NCBI GenBank assembly: GCA_021732945.1
Contig: JAKFWB010000506.1
Coordinates: 1 to 7,112, forward strand
Direction: 5' to 3'
DNA from: Porphyrobacter sp.
Lineage (GTDB): Bacteria; Pseudomonadota; Alphaproteobacteria; Sphingomonadales; Sphingomonadaceae
DNA length: 7,112 bases
Shown in pieces: positions 4,525 through 7,112 of this stretch (position 1 is its first letter; each line of letters begins with the position of its first letter). Below the pieces are notes generated by a model. It was not told where the DNA came from and ran no database searches. It was given only the letters and a program-made list of their open reading frames with translations. A program made the translations under genes and the position numbers.

Positions 4525-6618
4525 ATGAGCGAAACCTCGCACCCCTTTTACGACATGCACGAACACGGCTTTGTGCGCGTGGCGACCGCGACGCCGTGCT
4601 GCCGTCCAGCTGATGTCGCGTTCAACACTGCGGGCGTTCTGGCCGAGGCGCAGAAAGCGCATGCGGCGAATGTCGATCTGGTTGTATTTCCGGAACTGAC
4701 GCTGTCGTCTTATGCGATCGATGATCTGCTGTTGCAGCACGCTCTGCTCGAACGGGTCGAGCAGGCGCTGGCCGAGGTGGCGGCGGCATCGGCTGACCTC
4801 AACCCGGTGCTGGTGGTGGGCGCGCCGCTGCGCCGGGCCGACAAGCTGTATAATTGTGCGGTGGTGATTGCGGGCGGGCAAATCCTCGGCGTGATTCCCA
4901 AGAGCTTTCTGCCCAATTACCGCGAATTCTATGAAAAGCGCCATTTCGCCCACGGGCGCGGTTGCACCGATCTGTGGATTGGGGTGGCGGGTGAGGAAGT
5001 GCCGTTCGGCACTGACCTCGTTTTCGCTGCCGCCAACCTGCCCGGCTTCCGCTTTGGCGTCGAGATCTGCGAGGATTTCTGGGCGCCGATCCCGCCCGGA
5101 ATGACCGCCGCACTCGCCGGAGCGCTGATCCTTTGCAACCTGTCTGCCTCGCCCGTCACTATCGGGCGCGCCGATGATCGCCATCTGCACTGCCGCTCGT
5201 CTGCCAGCCGCGCGATTGCCGCCTATGTCTATTCGGCGAGCGGGCATGGGGAAAGCACCACCGATCTCGCATGGGACGGGCAGGGCGTGGTCTACGAAAT
5301 GGGCACCCTTCTGGCCGAAAGCGCGCGCTTTGACCCTTGCGGAGAGCTGTGCGTGGTTGATATCGACACTGAACGGCTGGCGGCCGAGCGGATGCGAAAC
5401 CAGACCTTCGCCGATGCCGCCGAATGGGCCGGGCGGCCCGAAGACTCCTATCGCCGCATCGTGTTCGAGCACGCCTATCACGAGGGCGATATCGGCCTCC
5501 AACGCCCGATTGCACGCTTCCCCTTCGTGCCAGACCGGCCCGACAAGCTCGACGAAGACTGTTACGAGGCGTTCAACATTCAGGTCGATGCGCTGATGCG
5601 GCGGATCGAATCGACCGGCGCCAAGAGCCTGATTATCGGCATTTCCGGCGGACTCGACAGCACCCATGCGCTGATCGTGGCGGCCAAGGCGTGCGATCGG
5701 CTCGGAATGGCACGCACCGCCATCCGGGGCTATACCTTGCCCGGATTCGGCACGTCGGACCACACCAAGGGCAATGCCTACCGGCTGATGGCAGCGATGG
5801 ACATCACCGCGAGCGAGATCGATATCACGCCCGCCGCGCGCAAGATGCTGGAAGATATCGGCCACCCTTTCGCGAGCGGCGAGCCGGTGCATGATGTGAC
5901 CTTCGAAAACGTTCAGGCGGGACTGCGCACCGACTATCTGTTCCGCCTCGCCGGGCAGCATGGCGGTTTCGTGGTCGGCACGGGCGACCTCAGCGAGCTG
6001 GCGCTTGGCTGGTGCACCTATGGCGTGGGCGACCACATGAGCCATTACGGCGTCAACGCGGGCGTGCCCAAGACCCTGATCCAGTATCTGATCCGCTGGG
6101 CCATTCGGACCGAGCAATTCACCGATGCCTGCGGCGAGGTGCTGGGTTCTGTGCTTGAGACCGAAATCAGCCCCGAACTGGTGCCGCCCGGCGCCGATGG
6201 GCAAGTGCAATCGACCGAGGAGCTGGTCGGGCCCTATGAACTCAACGACTTCTTCCTCCACCACGTGATCCGCTATGGCCAGCGCCCCAGCAAGGTCGCC
6301 TTCCTCGCATGGCACGCATGGAAGGCGCGCGATGTCGGGATGTGGCCTGCGGGGTTCCCCGTCGAGGGACGAAGCGAATATTCACTCGCCACGATTGCGC
6401 GCTGGCTGGACAAGTTCAGCGCGCGCTTCTTCGGGTTCTCGCAGTTCAAGCGCTCGGCATTGCCCAATGGACCAAAAGTGTCGTCGCAAGGCGCGCTGTC
6501 GCCGCGTGGAGACTGGCGCGCGCCGTCCGATGCGGTGGCGACGGTATGGCGCGAGGAATTGCACGAGCGCTTGCCCGATGATGTCGTGCGCGAGGTGTTC
6601 GGCGACACTTCCCCCTGA
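4525..6618 (+). CDS. nadE: glutamine-dependent NAD+ synthetase (long, two-domain form)
   Basis: A 697-residue cytoplasmic enzyme that makes NAD+ from nicotinate adenine dinucleotide, ATP and glutamine, the last step of NAD biosynthesis. The N-terminal nitrilase-like glutaminase domain (about 15-300) shows the Glu-Lys-Cys triad: E57 in VVFPELTLSSY, K126 in IPKSFLPNYREFYEKRHF and C182 in VEICEDFW. The ammonia-using synthetase domain (about 345-690) has the ATP-binding loop SGGLDST at 374-380, ENVQAGLRTDYLFRLA, GTGDLSELALGWCTYGVGDH and FKRSALPNGPKVS. The length and motifs match the Mycobacterium tuberculosis-type long NadE (679 residues) rather than the short ammonia-dependent enzyme. The start at 4525 has GGAG 12 bases upstream, a long spacing, but the HGFVRVATATP region aligns well with the family N-terminus. 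The stop overlaps the next gene by one base. Confidence 0.97.
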   Translation: MSETSHPFYDMHEHGFVRVATATPCCRPADVAFNTAGVLAEAQKAHAANVDLVVFPELTLSSYAIDDLLLQHALLERVEQALAEVAAASADLNPVLVVGAPLRRADKLYNCAVVIAGGQILGVIPKSFLPNYREFYEKRHFAHGRGCTDLWIGVAGEEVPFGTDLVFAAANLPGFRFGVEICEDFWAPIPPGMTAALAGALILCNLSASPVTIGRADDRHLHCRSSASRAIAAYVYSASGHGESTTDLAWDGQGVVYEMGTLLAESARFDPCGELCVVDIDTERLAAERMRNQTFADAAEWAGRPEDSYRRIVFEHAYHEGDIGLQRPIARFPFVPDRPDKLDEDCYEAFNIQVDALMRRIESTGAKSLIIGISGGLDSTHALIVAAKACDRLGMARTAIRGYTLPGFGTSDHTKGNAYRLMAAMDITASEIDITPAARKMLEDIGHPFASGEPVHDVTFENVQAGLRTDYLFRLAGQHGGFVVGTGDLSELALGWCTYGVGDHMSHYGVNAGVPKTLIQYLIRWAIRTEQFTDACGEVLGSVLETEISPELVPPGADGQVQSTEELVGPYELNDFFLHHVIRYGQRPSKVAFLAWHAWKARDVGMWPAGFPVEGRSEYSLATIARWLDKFSARFFGFSQFKRSALPNGPKVSSQGALSPRGDWRAPSDAVATVWREELHERLPDDVVREVFGDTSP

Positions 6619-7112
6619 TGTCCAAAAGCCTGCCTCTCTCGGCGCTGGGGGTCATGCTGTTCTGCAATGTCGCCTGGGCGATGAATGTCGTGGTCAGCAA
6701 GATTGCGGTCAGCACGCTTGGCCTGCCACCGCTGTTCTACACCGTGCTGCGATCGGCCATGGTGCTGATCGTGCTGTTCCCGCTGCTGCGCCAGATTCCG
6801 GCACGGTTGCCGGTGGTGCTGGCCATCGGCTTTGCCATCAGCGGGGGGAGCTTCTCACTGCAATTCATGGGCTTGCAGACGGCCACGCCCTCGGCGCTCG
6901 GGATCGTGAGCCTCGCAGGCGCTCCAATGACGGTGCTGTTTGCGGTGATTTTCCTTGGCGAACAGGTGCGCTGGCGGCGCGGGCTCGGGATGGCGCTGGC
7001 GCTTGGCGGGGTGGGCCTGGCGATGGGTGCGCCATCTGAGGGCAGCAGCTTTATGGGGCTGGCGCTGGGCTTTGCCGGGATATTGGTGGGCTCTTTGGGA
7101 TCGGTGTTCGTC
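6618..7112 (+). CDS. EamA/DMT-family membrane transporter (partial, runs off the right edge)
   Basis: The frame is open for 165 codons to the window end. It begins MSKSLPLSALGVMLFCNVAW and contains about five or six hydrophobic helices (about 7-27, 33-56, 63-82, 88-112, 118-137 and from 143). FLGEQVRWRRGLG at the end of the fourth helix is the typical close of the first EamA repeat (LGE then a basic stretch). The family is inner-membrane permeases of the drug/metabolite transporter superfamily, usually about 290-300 residues with two EamA repeats, so roughly half is present. The substrate cannot be told. Its ATG shares the A of the nadE stop (TGATG) and no good ribosome-binding site stands immediately before it, which suggests translation coupled to nadE. 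Confidence 0.88.
   Translation, partial: MSKSLPLSALGVMLFCNVAWAMNVVVSKIAVSTLGLPPLFYTVLRSAMVLIVLFPLLRQIPARLPVVLAIGFAISGGSFSLQFMGLQTATPSALGIVSLAGAPMTVLFAVIFLGEQVRWRRGLGMALALGGVGLAMGAPSEGSSFMGLALGFAGILVGSLGSVFV

Noticed and set aside
4462..6315. 617-codon open frame on the - strand opposite nadE
   Set aside because: It is the antisense shadow of a clearly recognised NAD+ synthetase. It resembles no family and arises from GC-rich codon use.

Overview
The window is GC-rich, tightly packed bacterial chromosomal DNA. The genes fit an alphaproteobacterium, most likely of the Sphingomonadales (Erythrobacter/Porphyrobacter-like). The pointers are a DUF3391/HD-GYP protein, a BLUF protein fused to a cobalamin-binding-like domain of the AppA/PpaA type, and a long glutamine-dependent NAD+ synthetase. 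The taxonomic placement is an inference from gene content, not from a marker gene.

Layout, left to right: (1) the C-terminal tail of a gene entering from the left edge, with an in-frame stop and a probable frameshift right at the edge; (2) a complete + strand HD-GYP-type signalling protein whose first HD histidine is replaced by leucine; (3) a decayed remnant of a type II haloacid dehalogenase gene; (4) on the - strand, a BLUF blue-light receptor joined to a B12-binding-like module, convergent with the HD-GYP gene; (5) about 400 bp without a convincing gene; (6) a - strand tRNA-Gln(UUG) with encoded CCA; (7) a very strong hairpin that probably terminates the next - strand gene and also carries the likely -35 box of the tRNA promoter; (8) a - strand YghU-type nu-class glutathione transferase; (9) a short divergent intergenic region with an inverted repeat; (10) the complete + strand nadE; (11) an EamA-family membrane transporter that overlaps the nadE stop by one base and runs off the right edge.

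The right half is housekeeping and redox metabolism: NAD+ synthesis, a glutathione-dependent disulfide-bond reductase, and a permease co-transcribed with nadE. The left half is sensory: a possible c-di-GMP-binding or degenerate HD-GYP protein and a blue-light/cobalamin (or heme) sensor. In photosynthetic alphaproteobacteria, proteins built like the latter control pigment genes by acting on PpsR/CrtJ repressors; no photosynthesis gene lies in this window. I see no mobile element, CRISPR array or defence system. The most interesting items are the BLUF+B12-like protein, the degenerate HD-GYP active site, and the promoter/terminator overlap at the tRNA.
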